Below, one piece after another: positions 33,764 through 43,146 of a stretch of DNA of 64,000 nucleotides (position 1 is the stretch's first letter; each line of letters starts with the position of its first letter). Made by a program: the position numbers and the translations under genes. Where the stretch lies: assembly GCF_038095975.1 (NCBI RefSeq), contig NZ_CP146003.1:868001-932000 (forward strand), read 5' to 3'. The notes below the pieces were generated by a model that saw nothing but the letters and a program-made list of their open reading frames with translations, did no database searches and had not been told where the DNA came from. This DNA is from Mesomycoplasma ovipneumoniae. GTDB taxonomy: Bacteria > Bacillota_I > Bacilli_A > Mycoplasmatales > Metamycoplasmataceae.

Positions 33764-33797
33764 AAACGTTTTTATAACTGATTTTTTAGTTTAAAAA
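33752..33797 (+). terminator. Terminator after csn2
   Basis: A 15-bp stem (TTTTTAAACTAAAAA and its complement with one extra T) overlaps the csn2 stop codon. It separates the cas operon from the array leader. Confidence 0.75.
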
Positions 33798-33830
33798 TTA
33801 AAAAAAATACCTTTTTTCCTTGGAAATGAG

Positions 33831-34727
33831 GTTTTTGTGCTGTACAATTTCTTACTAGAGTAAAACTTTTTAAAAAAGTATTTAAATTTTTAAGGATGTT
33901 TTTGTGCTGTACAATTTCTTACTAGAGTAAAACCATAGTTTTCGGTTATACTTTCGGTTAGGTGTTTTTGTGCTGTACAATTTCTTACTAGAGTAAAACT
34001 CTTTTTATTTAAAATAAAGTAAAATAGTGGTTTTTGTGCTGTACAATTTCTTACTAGAGTAAAACAGCTATATATCTTAATACAGACTATGTTTTGTTTT
34101 TGTGCTGTACAATTTCTTACTAGAGTAAAACTTGACAAATAAAAAAGGGACTTTGCCCTTAGTTTTTGTGCTGTACAATTTCTTACTAGAGTAAAACATA
34201 TTCTTTTTCTTTAATTATTCAAAATTGAGTTTTTGTGCTGTACAATTTCTTACTAGAGTAAAACAACAAAATCATTATTATAACAATAAAGTCATGTTTT
34301 TGTGCTGTACAATTTCTTACTAGAGTAAAACAATTTTTAACTAATGTTTTTTGGATTTTTGGTTTTTGTGTTGTACAATTTCTTACTAGAGTAAAATAGA
34401 AGTAATCTCCGATATAACAACCGGGCAGTTTTTGAGCTGTACAATTTCTTACTAGAGTAAAATAGAAGTAATCTCCGATATAACAACCGGGCAGTTTTTG
34501 AGCTGTACAATTTCTTACTAGATTAAAACCACCAGCTTCTGGTATAAAATGAAATGATAGTTTTTGAGCTGTACAATTTCTTACTAGATTAAAACGTATT
34601 TCTTAATAATTTTATTTAAAACTGCGTTTTTGTGCTGTACAATTTCTTACTAGAGTAAAACAAAAACATCAGAGCAGAAATTGATGAGCTTGTTTTTGTG
34701 TTGTACAATTTCTTGCTAGAGTAAAAC
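33831..34727 (+). CRISPR. Type II-A CRISPR array, 14 repeats and 13 spacers
   Basis: 36-bp repeats begin GTTTTTGTGCTGTACAAT and end TTCTTACTAGAGTAAAAC; starts are 33831, 33898, 33964, 34030, 34096, 34162, 34229, 34296, 34362, 34428, 34494, 34560, 34626 and 34692. Spacers are 30 or 31 bp. The first eight repeats are identical; later ones carry substitutions, so the leader is on the left. AAATGAG directly before repeat 1 resembles the leader-anchoring ATTTGAG of II-A loci. Spacers 9 and 10 are identical. I found no spacer matching the rest of the window by eye. Confidence 0.98.
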
Positions 34728-34746
34728 AGAAGACATCAGGAGGCGT

Positions 34747-34995
34747 ATGAAAAAAACATGTGTGTATGTAATAAAATTGCATTTTAGAGTAAGAGATGAA
34801 TACAACAAGGCAAGACGCAAGGGCAATTATAGCCATTGTTTAGCAGAATATTTTATTAGAGTAAAACAACATTTAGAAAAGGGAACCTTAAAATGCCGCT
34901 GTTCTGGCGCTGTACAATTCATTAATTGAACAAAATGGCTCTACCAACATGTTGCCACTTATGGCATATCATCATGCTGCACAATTTCTTATTAG
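34747..34995 (+). CDS. Doubtful 82-aa ORF after the last CRISPR repeat
   Basis: An ATG at 34747 is preceded by AGGAGG at 34738-34743, among the best ribosome-binding sites here, and the frame runs 82 codons with one TGA-Trp. The product is basic and has several Cys. However, its second half covers decayed CRISPR repeats, which argues that it may be a chance frame. No family is recognised, and base composition is richer in GC than its surroundings. Confidence 0.3.
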
Positions 34996-35003
34996 ACTAA
35001 ATC
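34832..35003 (+). repeat. Three decayed CRISPR repeats beyond the array
   Basis: Repeat-like 36-mers are alignable at 34832-34867 (ends TTAGAGTAAAAC), 34911-34946 (core GGCGCTGTACAATT) and 34968-35003 (core ATGCTGCACAATTTCTTATT). Spacing is irregular (79 and 57 bp). They look like the old, mutated distal end of the array. Confidence 0.65.
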
Positions 35004-35029
35004 CTAATCACAAATTTTAATAACTTTGA
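34974..35029 (+). repeat. Left copy of a direct repeat enclosing the acidic-protein island
   Basis: The end of the last decayed CRISPR repeat plus TAATCACAAATTTTAATAAC and TTTGA recurs, with few changes, at 40905-40958. The 5.9 kb between the two copies is the acidic-protein gene island. Confidence 0.75.
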
Positions 35030-35058
35030 AATTTTTTGTATTTTTAATTTTTTTGTGA

Positions 35059-35064
35059 TACAAT
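35059..35064 (+). promoter_or_regulatory. Extended -10 box upstream of the acidic-protein genes
   Basis: TGATACAAT, an extended -10 type box, lies 185 bp before the first gene. The leader between them includes a short GC-richer stretch (35070-35150) with a possible 30-codon frame starting at 35074 (PGLCFFQLPLW), which could be a leader peptide or a remnant. Confidence 0.4.
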
Positions 35065-35248
35065 ATTAGCATCATGCCCGGTTTATGTTTTTTTCAGCTG
35101 CCTTTATGGACTTGTCTCAAAACAGAAAATCCAAAGACCACTAAGGCGAACTCGTTGAAAAATTAATACAAATTTAATCCAAAAAATTATTTGAGTATTT
35201 AAAAAATAAAAATACAAATTAGATAAGATAATGAAATAGGAGTAAAAA

Positions 35249-35944
35249 ATGGATATAGTTAAACTTAAAGTCAAAAATTTATCAACAAAAGATAAAAAAG
35301 AATTAATCAAAATTGCAAATGAATCTGGACATAAAAAAATTGATCTAAATAATTTAGACAAATTGTTAGAGTCTTATTTTCGAAATTTTCCTGACGAGTT
35401 TACTGCTTTTCGAAAGCGTTATAAATATTCCCTTTACAACCAAAGTATCCAAGAAAATGATTCTAAACACTTAGACTATGAGTATGTTGTAGAGAGTTTA
35501 ACACAAGATCAAAAAAATAGAATAATAGAGTATATTCGTTTAACCACAAAACATTTAAAAGATGAAAATGGTAATGATTATGCTGATGAACCTCGTATTA
35601 TAGAGATCGCTGATGAATATCGCGAGGCTATCGAAGAAATTCCGGTCGTGAACGAAAATAAGCGCGAATGATTAGAAGAGAATAAAAACAACAAATATAT
35701 TTTAATTTTACCTACCAACAAAGAAGACGGCGATGCTGCATTTTTTAAAAATGATGACGAGCTTATCCTTTTTGCTTTAAATAACCAAGCGCTTGCTCCC
35801 GGACTTCTGAAATTTCATTGGAAAACTCTTGATCCACATCTCAAAGTCAACCAATGGATTGAAAAAAACTATGAGTTTGAATTAACACAAAAACATAATT
35901 CAAAGCAAACCAAAAAGGTTAAACAACCAAAATTAAAAATGTAG
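35249..35944 (+). CDS. Acidic paralogue family protein A, function unknown
   Basis: 231 aa, soluble, rich in Asp, Glu, Lys and Asn. N-terminal motif KVKNLSTKDKKELI; then LDKLLESYFRNFPDEF and a YKYSLYNQ block; then VVESLTQDQKNRIIEYI; C-terminal FFKNDDELILFALNNQ, LDPHLKVNQWIEKNYE and a basic tail PKLKM. The same blocks occur in the genes starting at 36641, 37369 and 38202, in the N-terminus at 35966 and in the pseudogene at 40601. No known domain is recognised. The ribosome-binding site AGGAGTAAAAA is shared with the paralogue at 38202, showing duplication of the leader too. It is most likely cytosolic. Confidence 0.75.
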
Positions 35945-35965
35945 TTTAAGAAAGGAGTAAAAAAA

Positions 35966-36496
35966 ATGCCAAGCATTTTAGAATTAGAAATTAAAAACTT
36001 ACCAAAAGAATTTAAGGAAGATCTCTATAACTTTTTAAAGGCGAGGCCAAATAGTAAAATTGAATTAAGTCAAGATTGAGAAAAGACTGGAGATCTTGAA
36101 GCATTAGATGAGGCATTAAAAAATTATTTCTTACATCATTATGATAAATTTATTACTCTTCGAAGAGTATATAAAAATAGTCTTTATAATCAGTACGGCA
36201 AAAATTGATGATATTGAAAACCTAGATTATTAAGCCGTTATATCAAGTTTAAATCAAGTTCATGTTATATCAAGTTTAAAAAGCTTAAATCAAGTTCAAG
36301 CTGAAAAACTTTTTGGAAATTTTTTAATATAATAACCATGCCTATTCAATTTTTGTTTGATATAATTGCGTTTATTCTTTGTGATTTTGTTGTGCCTTTC
36401 TTATTACGTTTCTTACAAATAATTCTAGGTTTAATAGCAATTGGAGACATCATCGCTAGAATTATCCACCTTGTTACTTGACTGGCTAGTTTGTAA
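35966..36496 (+). CDS. Chimeric truncated paralogue B fused to an ICE-type membrane segment
   Basis: 176 aa. Residues 1-75 match the start of the acidic family (LEIKNLPKEFKEDLYNFL, then YKNSLYNQ). After two short repeats (TATATCAAGTTTAAA twice) the frame enters WKTFWKFFNIITMPIQF and hydrophobic helices, matching the small ICE membrane protein at 44976-45293 (WKTFLWRTLDIITLPIQL). The join looks like recombination between an acidic gene and a copy of the ICE gene. It may be an expressed fusion or a remnant. RBS AAAGGAG is intact. Confidence 0.5.
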
Positions 36497-36640
36497 AGAA
36501 ACAAGAGCAAAAAGGCGAAATAATAAGAGAAACTCAGCGAAAGGTTGAAGTTGGATACAAATTTGAACCTCCGATTGTTTATGCCTTTAAAAAAAATGAA
36601 AGCGGAAATTATCAAAATAAAAAACTAGGAGAAAGCAAAA
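36497..36640 (+). pseudogene. Frame-shifted tail of the ICE-type membrane protein
   Basis: One base out of frame with the preceding gene, the sequence reads KKQEQKGEIIRETQ, matching EKQEQKGEVLDN in the gene at 44976. A stop in the first frame and this continuation show a frameshifted copy of the ICE gene. Confidence 0.5.
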
Positions 36641-37339
36641 ATGCCAAGTATTATTGAAATTGAAGTTAAAAATTTATCAACCGAAGAAAAAGAAGTATTC
36701 TATAAACATTTAAAGGTTTATGGACCTAAAAAATTTGATCCTAATAATTTAGATAAATTGTTAGAGTCTTATTTTTGAAATTTTCCTGCCGATTTTATTG
36801 CTTTTCAAAAAGGCTATAAATATTCCATTTACAACCAAACTATCCAAAAAAATAATTTTAAAGATTTGGACTATAAGTATATTGTAGAGAGTTTAACACA
36901 AGATCAAAAAAATAGAATAACAGAGTATATTCGTTTAAACGCAAAACATATAAAAGATAAAGATGGAAATGATTATCACGATGAACCTTACATTGTTGAA
37001 AACACCGACCAATACCGCGAAGAATTTGAAAAAAATTACGATTTCAATGAAGAGACGCGTAAGTGATGAGATAAAAACAAAAATAGTAAATACATTTTAC
37101 TTCTTCCCCTTGGTGAAGAAAGTGGTGATGTCGAGTTTTTTGAAGATGATGATGAACTTATTCTTTCCGCTTTAAAAGATAAAGTGCTCGCCCCAAGACT
37201 TCTTAAACGATATTTAAAAATTCTTGATCCTCATCTCAGAGTCAACCACTGAATTGAAAAAAATTATGAGCTTGAACAAGTGCAAAAAGATAATTCAGAC
37301 CAAGTTCAGAAATTCGAAGAACCAGAAAAGAAGCTGTAA
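36641..37339 (+). CDS. Acidic paralogue family protein C, function unknown
   Basis: 232 aa with all family blocks: EVKNLSTEEKEVFYKHL, LDKLLESYFWNFPADF, SLTQDQKNRITEYIRL, FFEDDDELILSALKD and LDPHLRVNHWIEKNYELE. It is closest to protein A, with whole stretches identical at DNA level. Three TGA-Trp codons in the second half include a TGATGA pair. Unknown function. Confidence 0.72.
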
Positions 37340-37368
37340 AAAATCAAAATAACAGCAAGGAGTTGAAA

Positions 37369-38139
37369 ATGTCAAAAATTATAATGTCAAATATTATTGA
37401 ATTAGAAGTCAGAAATTTATCAACCGAAGAAAAAGAACAATTACTTAAAAAATTTTCAGATGAAAATAAAGTTGATGATAGAAATAAACAATACTATTTT
37501 AAAGGATATTATTATAAAAAACGATTATCTTATTGTTACATTGATGATTTTTTTGAAGTGTATTTTAAAGACAACCTCAATGAATTTATTGCTTTCCAAA
37601 AAAGCAATAAAAATAGCCTTTACAATCAAGCCTTAAAAAAGTGCGATTTTAAAGATTTGAGTTATAAAGATGTTGTGGAAGATTTAGAACAATGAGAAAA
37701 AAAAGAAATAATACGAAAAGAAGTTTCGATAGGGGGAGTGTTACAGCTTCGGCATGGTATAGATAAAGAATACGATTCTCTGTGGGGTATCGAACCAAAA
37801 CTTAAAGAAGAAATAAAATCTTATAAAAAAGCGCTTGAATTAGGTGAAAAAAATAATCATGAAATTAAAAAAATATTTCCGAATTTGGATGAAAATTTAG
37901 ATGAATATCTAAAAAATGAGTATGTTTTAACTCGAACAAACACAGAAAACTGAAAACTAAAAGAATTAAAGTTTTTTAAAAACGATGACGAAGTTATTCT
38001 TTTTGCTTTAAACGAACCAAAGATTGCTCCTTATATTCTTGATCAATATGAAGAACTTTTAAACCCTCACCGCCAAGTAAACCGATGAATTGTAAAAAAC
38101 TATAAACTCGAACTAGCACAAAAAGATAATACAGAATAA
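37369..38139 (+). CDS. Acidic paralogue family protein D with divergent middle
   Basis: 256 aa. N-terminal (ELEVRNLSTEEKEQLL) and C-terminal (FFKNDDEVILFALNEP, NPHRQVNRWIVKNYKLEL) blocks match the family, but the middle carries an additional Lys/Glu-rich helix-like segment in place of the Asp-rich YIRL region. ATG 37369 is preferred over TTG 37363 for spacing to AAGGAG. A longer, more diverged member. Confidence 0.68.
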
Positions 38140-38201
38140 AGCAGAAATTCGAAAACCAAAATTAAAAATATAAATTAAAAAAATAATAAATAGGAGTAAA
38201 A

Positions 38202-38897
38202 ATGGTTGATATAATCAAATTAGAATTAAAAAATTTGCCAAATGAAGTTAAAGAACACTTGTATAGCATTTTAAGAAAAATTGAGCCAAATCAAGATTGA
38301 GAAAAATTTAAAAATTATAGCGCTTTAGATGAATCATTAGAAGCTTATTTTAGAAAGTATCCTGATGAATTTATCACTTTTCAAGCTGGCGTTTCAGAAA
38401 GTCTTTACAGCCAAGCTATTCAAGAAAATGATTTTAAACACTTAGATTATGAAGATGTTATAGAAAATTTAAATCAAGATCAAAAAGATAAAATAATACT
38501 AGATATTTGTTCGATGGCGAAATATTTAAAGGATGAAAATGATAATGATTATGCTGATGATCCTTATATTTGAGAACTCACTGACGAAGATTGAGAAGAT
38601 CTCAAAAAATTTGATAAAAAACTTTGAGAGCAATATAAAAATAATAAATATATTTTAGTTATGCCTAAGGGTAAAGATCAAGCCGATTTAGCATTTTTTA
38701 CAGATGATGACCACCTTATTTTCTTTGCTTTAAATGATCAAGAGCTTGCGCCTAGACTTCTTAAGCGACATTGAAAAGTTCTTGACCCCCATTACAAAGT
38801 CAATAGATGAATTGAAAAAAAATATGAGCTTAAATTAGCACAAAAAGACAATTCAAAGCAAAGCAAAAAATTCAAAGCACCAAAATTAAAGATGTAA
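38202..38897 (+). CDS. Acidic paralogue family protein E, function unknown
   Basis: 231 aa. Family blocks KLELKNLPNEVKEHLYS, LDESLEAYFRKYPDEF, NLNQDQKDKII, FFTDDDHLIFFALND and LDPHYKVNRWIEKKYELK are present, and the basic end PKLKM equals protein A. Several Trp residues are TGA-coded. Its order in the cluster and shared leader suggest one operon with A to D and the following larger gene. Confidence 0.72.
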
Positions 38898-38921
38898 TTT
38901 AAAAAAATTAGAGGATAAAAA

Positions 38922-40508
38922 ATGAAAAAACAATTAATTGATTTATTAAAAGAACAAGATGCTAAATTCGAATCTAAGAGCTTTAATACAGAGCAAATTA
39001 GTCAACTTCAAGAAAAATTAAAAAATGTTATCGGTTCTGATTGAATTCAGTGACCGGCATTTAAGAAAAACTTTTTTATTGAGTATTTTGCCATTGCGAT
39101 AGTTAAACTAACAAAAAATAAAAAGTTTCCTAAAATGGCAGAACAACTCGAAATAGATTTATGAAAAATTGGAAGATGAATTCCTTATTTTTACTATGTA
39201 GACTTAGCCAATGAAGCTCTAGAGAAAGACGAACGCTACCATAATCAAGATGGAAGTATTGATATTAATAAAAAAAATAAGTTATTTGATCCTTTTGTTA
39301 ATTATGGCGGATGCCAAGATGTTAGCTGAGATTATCCAGATAGTTTATTTCCCAGAAAATTGACTTTTATCGAAGATCGTGCTAAAAAACTTTTTTTAAC
39401 TGGACAAGAAGGAGCAACGCTTGAGTACTTTTATTTTTTATTTAGTCTAGAAAAAGATAATCAGTTTTTAGAATACTATGAGTCAATTAATGGTCTCTTT
39501 AATGAGTGAAAAATAATTTTAGAGCGTAGATGATTATCAGAAACAAAAAGAAAAGGAGACAATTTAATAAAAACAAATAAGCAAATTGAATTTTTAAAAA
39601 AAGAATTCCAAGTTTGACAAAAACAAGCAGAATCTAATTCCAAAAATTTTATTGGTGATGCATATAAAAAATATACTGATAAATTTGGCAGTGCGGAATT
39701 AAGCCAAACTACAAATTATGAAGATGGTCTAGCTGAATTTTTGGTCAAAAATAAAGAAGCTTATTATCATTTTGCAAAAAAAGATATGCCTGACAGTGCA
39801 GTTGATTATGTTAATTATTTTTTATTTGGAGAAGATGAAAAAATTCAAGATCAAGTCAACCGGTTAGATGAAGAAGATCGTCTAAAATGAATTGATAAAT
39901 TAGGTAAAACCGGTTGCAATTTAGTGGACGAGTGCGAGTCTTCTTGAGTAAACATCGAAGATATTTCATGGCAAATCATTGAAGAAAATTTGGAATTTAA
40001 ACGCATAAATATGAAATATAAAGATTATGATTTTAGTATTCCTGAAGATCAAATGGATTACAAAACAAAAAAAGCCTGAGATGAGTATTTAGAACTAGCA
40101 ATCAAACTCACTTATCCAAAAACGGATCCGCAAAAAACTGAAAAATTAGCTTATTACCACTGGGTACAAACTAATCCTAATTCTGATGTCTTAGACTTTG
40201 ATTTAATAAAATCATGAGCCAAAAATTCTTCTGAGGTTTTGGAACAAATTCTTCGACAGAACAAAAAAATTTATACAAACATGCCTCAGACTGCTTATGA
40301 TGTTTTTTCAATTTACGAGCCTAAGTCTAATTTCAATTTAATTAATAATTTAATCAACAAGAACTGGGAAAAATATCAAGACATACATAATGAAGATTTT
40401 GTAAAAACTCGCGGACAAGGTTTTTCTAATTTTGTCAGCGATATAAAATCCGGGAAAATCCAAGATCCAGAAGTTGAGCTTCTTGGGTTTAGTCCGTTCA
40501 AAAATTAG
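38922..40508 (+). CDS. 528-aa hypothetical protein of the acidic-gene island
   Basis: No membrane segments or signal peptide. It is rich in Lys, Glu and Trp; most of its Trp codons are TGA. It is not a long version of the 231-aa family, though its beginning (KKQLIDLLKEQDAKFESK) and end are similarly charged. GAGGA ribosome-binding site 7 bp before the ATG. No recognised domain. It closes the intact part of the cluster and probably shares its transcript. Confidence 0.65.
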
Positions 40509-40600
40509 AGCAAACCGAAAAATTTGAAACACCAAAAAAGAAAATGTAAACACCAAAAAAGAAAATGTAATTAAAGTCAATAAACTACGAATAGATAAAA

Positions 40601-40898
40601 ATGGCAAATATTATAGAGCTAGAAGTAAAAAATTTATCAACCTAAGATAAATAAAAATTCTATAAGCTTTTAAAGTCAAATCCAGATTGAGAAAATTTTA
40701 GAAATAGCGCTTTAGATAAAACCTTAGTAGATTATTTTAGAAAATATTCTAATGATTTTATCACATTTCAATATAGTAATAAAAATAACCTTTACAATCA
40801 AGCGCTAAAAAAACATGATTTTAAAGTTTTAACCTATGAAGATATCATAGAAAATCTAACCTCAAAGCAAAAAGATAAAATAATAGTGATATTCGTTC
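40601..40898 (+). pseudogene. Truncated acidic-family pseudogene abutting a CRISPR repeat
   Basis: Begins like its relatives (ELEVKNLST) but has TAA stops at codons 15 and 18, then continues recognisably (YNQALKKHDFKVL, IENLTSKQKDKI) until GATATTCGTTC, where the family sequence would go on as the IEYIRL block. Exactly there a CRISPR repeat begins. The gene is broken by stops and by this junction. Confidence 0.8.
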
Positions 40899-40934
40899 GT
40901 TTTTGTGCTGTACAATTTCTTATTAGAATAATCT
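40899..40934 (+). repeat. Isolated CRISPR repeat
   Basis: GTTTTTGTGCTGTACAATTT then CTTATTAGAATAATC: the first 24 bases are identical to the array consensus. There is no second repeat near it. It lies 6.2 kb beyond the last array repeat. Confidence 0.9.
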
Positions 40935-40958
40935 AATCACAAATTTTAATAACTTTGA
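40905..40958 (+). repeat. Right copy of the direct repeat enclosing the acidic-protein island
   Basis: Covers most of the isolated CRISPR repeat and the following TAATCACAAATTTTAATAAC plus TTTGA. It matches 34974-35029. Confidence 0.75.
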
Positions 40959-41008
40959 CTATATTTATTTAATGGACTTAATAGTAAATTATTTAGAAAA
41001 TTAAAAAT

Positions 41009-41671
41009 TTAATTTGAATTTAAAAATTCTTTTATCTGGTTTGAAGGTACAAAAAAAGAAACACCTTGAACCGGTTTTTCATTTATAAGCCGAAAAGTCA
41101 TGATACCAATTACTTTATTTTTAGTATTTAAAACAGGGCCGCCACTATTTCCTGGTTCAATTGTGATACTAGTTCGAACAAAATTTTGATTAGTTATTTT
41201 ATTAGTTCCTGAGATAACTCCTTTGCTGATTGTCAAGCCAAGATTATGTGGATTTCCAATTGTAAAAATTTCATCGCCGTAACCAAAATTTTCTTCTATT
41301 TCAAGGTTTTTAACTTGTGTGTTTGGTTCCAAACTTAATATGTCATAGTTTGGTGAAATTTTTATAATTTTAGTTTTTTTGTAGTCTTTTTCATTTGCAA
41401 AACGGTAAAAAATATCAATTTCATCGCTATTTTCAAGAATGTGTTTATTTGTGATAATTTTATTATCTATAACAAAACCGGTAGCAAAAGACAATTCATC
41501 CTTTTTTTGAAGCTTAATTTCAACAATTGACTTTAAAAGGGCTTCATGGTTAATTTTTGGATTTAGTTTTATTAAATTATTTGTTAGTAAAGCAACGTTT
41601 GCTAACAAAATTCCAAGATTTAAAGCCAAAAATAAACCAATAAACCCGTATTTTTTAGTGAATTTTTTCAT
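41009..41671 (-). CDS. Secreted or membrane-anchored trypsin-like serine protease (S1C type)
   Basis: 220 aa. One N-terminal hydrophobic helix (GFIGLFLALNLGILLANVALL) acts as signal or anchor. The catalytic triad is visible: His in ITNKHIL, Asp in NYDILSL and Ser in EPGNSGGPV. This is the HtrA-like protease fold without a PDZ domain. It would act on extracellular proteins. ATG 41671 was chosen because the upstream TTG at 41701 lies at the expected transcription start of the A-tract promoter. No strong ribosome-binding site is seen. Confidence 0.85.
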   Translation of the reverse strand: MKKFTKKYGFIGLFLALNLGILLANVALLTNNLIKLNPKINHEALLKSIVEIKLQKKDELSFATGFVIDNKIITNKHILENSDEIDIFYRFANEKDYKKTKIIKISPNYDILSLEPNTQVKNLEIEENFGYGDEIFTIGNPHNLGLTISKGVISGTNKITNQNFVRTSITIEPGNSGGPVLNTKNKVIGIMTFRLINEKPVQGVSFFVPSNQIKEFLNSN

Positions 41672-41706
41672 TTTATCTAAAAGTGTCTTATTCTTAAGCA
41701 ATTGTA

Positions 41707-41734
41707 ATTATAACCTATTTTTATTTTTGACCAA
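41707..41734 (-). promoter_or_regulatory. A-tract promoter of the serine protease gene
   Basis: On the minus strand TTGGTC (41734-41729) and TATAAT (41712-41707) with a 16-bp spacer, and a run of 17 A upstream of the -35. CTTAAGAATAA follows the -10 as in copy 1. This copy is the only one with an intact gene behind it. Confidence 0.7.
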
Positions 41735-41820
41735 GCATTTTTTTTTTTTTTTTTGCAAAGGGTTAAATTTACAACAATAAAAATTAAGATTTTAGGCTCA
41801 AAAAACGCAGATTTTAAACT
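41735..41820 (-). repeat. Promoter-upstream repeat block on the left of the IS3 element
   Basis: Holds the A17 tract, then AATAAAAATTAAGATTTTAG and TCAAAAAACGCAGATTTTA, matching the block upstream of the promoters in copies 1 and 2. It ends exactly at the IS end. Confidence 0.6.
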
Positions 41821-43146
41821 AGGACAAAGAAAAGTAACAGTTTAATATTATTATAACATCATAGCATATTGCTGTGGTGTTTTTCAATTTAAAATCGATT
41901 GAATTCTATAATTGTTGTATCAAAATATATAATCTGCAATTATTTTTTTCAGATCTTCAAAAGTTATTTTGCTATAGTTTAACTCGTTTAAGCATTCACT
42001 TTTTATAATTGAAAATCAATATTCAGCCTCCCTATTATCCAAAGAATTTCCTATGCGAGACAACGAAACAGTTCCTCCCATTTTATTTATTTTGTCAATA
42101 TAGACTTTTGAAGTGTATTGAAATCCATGGTCCGAATGAATAACAAAATCTTTATCAATAGACCTGAATGTCTTTATATTATCCATAACTAAATTAAGAT
42201 CATTGTTTACAGATAATTTAAAATCTCTGATTTTTTTAGTTTTATGCTCAATTATTACAGACAAAAATACATGGTTTTCCTTAACATCTCTGGGAGCTTT
42301 TATATATGTAACATCAGTAGCAAAAATATTTCTATTTAATTTATCATTGTAGTCGCGTTTAACAATATCCGGAAGTGCGAATTTGGTGTTCTTAATTTCG
42401 CTCTTTCTTCTTCGTTTTCTAATTTTGCATACTAAATTCAATCTTTTTAAATGTCTTCCAAGACTTCGAGGGTTAATGTAAATATTATATTTCATAGAAA
42501 TATAAGCACTCAACCTTAGGCGACCGTATCTACCTTTGTTATCAAAAAAGGATTTTTTAATTATTGCATCATTTTTGTGCTCCTTTACTTTTATAACTCT
42601 AGTTTTAGATTTTGCCACTGATTGTCTACATACATTAAAAATTTTTGCAGATTTGCTGTAGGGAATATTTAGTGTTTTGGCTTCACTAAGTTTTCCTGAT
42701 TTTGATTTATCTTTGTTGGTTTCGTAATATCTCTTAGCTATTTCTATTAATTCTTGTTTTGTAAATTCGTTTCAATCGGGTTCAATTTGTTTTTTAGGTT
42801 TGCCACTCCCTGGCTTTCTCCTTGCACCCTTTTTATCTAATAATTGGTCTTGCATACCATTATTATAATATCTAATAATTTTTTTGATTCTTCGAACTAG
42901 TTGATCTCTGGTTATAAAATTTGTATCTGGCGAAATATCATTTATATAATTTATTGTTTGTTTTAATCCAAATTCATTGTAAATTTTATAAATCATATCA
43001 AACTCGTCCTTTTTAAAGTGTCTTGACATTAGTATTCTCCTTTTTGTTGAATTTGAAAATTTAAAAAAGCTAACACTTTGGGTGTTAGCTTTCTCCTTAA
43101 ACTTGGACAAAAAAGCCAACACCTTAGTGTTAACTTTCTCTGTCCT
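41821..43146 (-). mobile_element. IS3-family insertion sequence
   Basis: About 1.33 kb bounded by imperfect terminal inverted repeats: AGGACAAAGAAAAGTAACA at the left and the complement of AGGACAGAGAAAGTTAACA at the right. Contains a single transposase gene. Sequence beyond both ends (ATTTTAAAC) is also inversely repeated, so the true tip may lie a few bases outside. No clean target duplication could be seen. Confidence 0.8.
41851..43029 (-). CDS. IS3-family transposase, single reading frame
   Basis: 392 aa. The first 110 residues form a helix-turn-helix DNA-binding part (FDMIYKIYNEFGLKQTI). The rve integrase core carries the DDE triad: ATDVTYIKAP, IHSDHGFQYTS and NSLDNREAEYWFSIIKSE. Most IS3 members make OrfAB by frameshifting; here both parts are in one frame with TGA-Trp at several points, as in some mycoplasma IS elements. 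GGAG 7 bp before the ATG. It looks intact and could be active. Confidence 0.9.

Noticed and set aside
33890-34138. 82-codon minus-strand frame with a repeated FTLVRNCTAQK peptide
   Set aside because: It is the translation of CRISPR repeats and spacers, not a repeat protein.
33867-34691. Spacers targeting the ICE or IS in this window
   Set aside because: By-eye comparison gave no convincing protospacer; short A/T-rich matches are expected by chance. A full search was not possible.
35104-35361. Minus-strand frame over the leader of the first acidic-family gene
   Set aside because: It runs into the coding start on the other strand and has no start signal; A/T-rich chance frame.
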